Assembly (NCBI GenBank): GCA_945614335.1
Contig: CALZAP010000069.1
Location: 1-7,099, forward strand
Direction: 5' to 3'
Source: an uncultured Prevotella sp.
GTDB lineage: Bacteria; Bacteroidota; Bacteroidia; Bacteroidales; Bacteroidaceae
DNA: 7,099 bases
The position numbers and the translations under genes are program-made. The notes below the pieces were generated by a model. It made no database searches and was not told where the DNA came from. It saw nothing but the letters and a program-made list of their open reading frames with translations. Every line of letters starts with the position of its first letter. Position 1 is the first letter of the stretch. Shown here piece by piece: positions 7,046-7,099 of this stretch.

Positions 7046-7099
7046 TAGTCCCTAGGAGAGTCGAACTCCTCTTTAGAGAATGAAAATCTCTCGTCCTAA
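7046..7099 (-). tRNA. tRNA-Glu (anticodon UUC), 5' part beyond the window
   Basis: The 3' two thirds of a tRNA on the minus strand. Visible are: the end of the D arm; an anticodon stem AGAGA/TCTCT (7091-7087 and 7079-7075) around the 7-base loop TTTTCAT, with anticodon TTC at 7084-7082; a 4-base variable loop AAAG; a T stem AGGAG/CTCCT around TTCGACT; and the 3' acceptor strand AGGGACT plus discriminator A at 7046. The next bases are CT, so CCA is not encoded and must be added afterwards. The 5' acceptor strand and most of the D arm lie outside the window. Confidence 0.95.

Overview
The window looks like a piece of Bacteroidota chromosome, most likely Prevotellaceae (the family-level call is from memory of protein sequences and is inference). 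Three things support the phylum. The best promoter matches the Bacteroidota primary-sigma consensus (TTG, 19 bases, TAnnTTTG). The starts lack ordinary Shine-Dalgarno spacing, and the tRNA gene has no encoded CCA. All genes lie on the minus strand, so transcription runs from position 7099 towards position 1.

In transcription order: the 3' part of a tRNA-Glu(UUC) gene cut by the window edge (7046-7099); rpsT for ribosomal protein S20 (6764-7018), only 27 bases after the tRNA; a strong intrinsic terminator (6706-6740); a gyrB promoter and gyrB (4630-6603); a 136-base gap holding two opposed arrays of degenerate 7-base repeats; a secreted GH95-family glycosidase (2115-4493); a secreted protein built like the two N-terminal beta domains of an alpha-L-rhamnosidase without the catalytic barrel (1234-2118), joined to the GH95 gene by an ATGA overlap; a consensus promoter (1170-1199); and trpS (24-1112). 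No gap without a gene exceeds 300 bases.

Four genes are housekeeping (tRNA-Glu, S20, GyrB, TrpRS). The accessory part is the two-gene glycan module between gyrB and trpS. The GH95 enzyme should act in the periplasm or at the surface on alpha-linked L-fucose or L-galactose. Its active-site region has Thr where the classical 1,2-alpha-L-fucosidase has His, which may point to L-galactose. The downstream partner may be a carbohydrate-binding or accessory protein. There is no SusC/SusD pair, sensor or sulfatase in the window, so this is an isolated pair rather than a visible polysaccharide utilisation locus. No CRISPR array, mobile element or clearly new defence system is seen. The most unusual items are the stand-alone rhamnosidase-like N-terminal protein, the heptamer repeat foldback, and the GH95 specificity residue.
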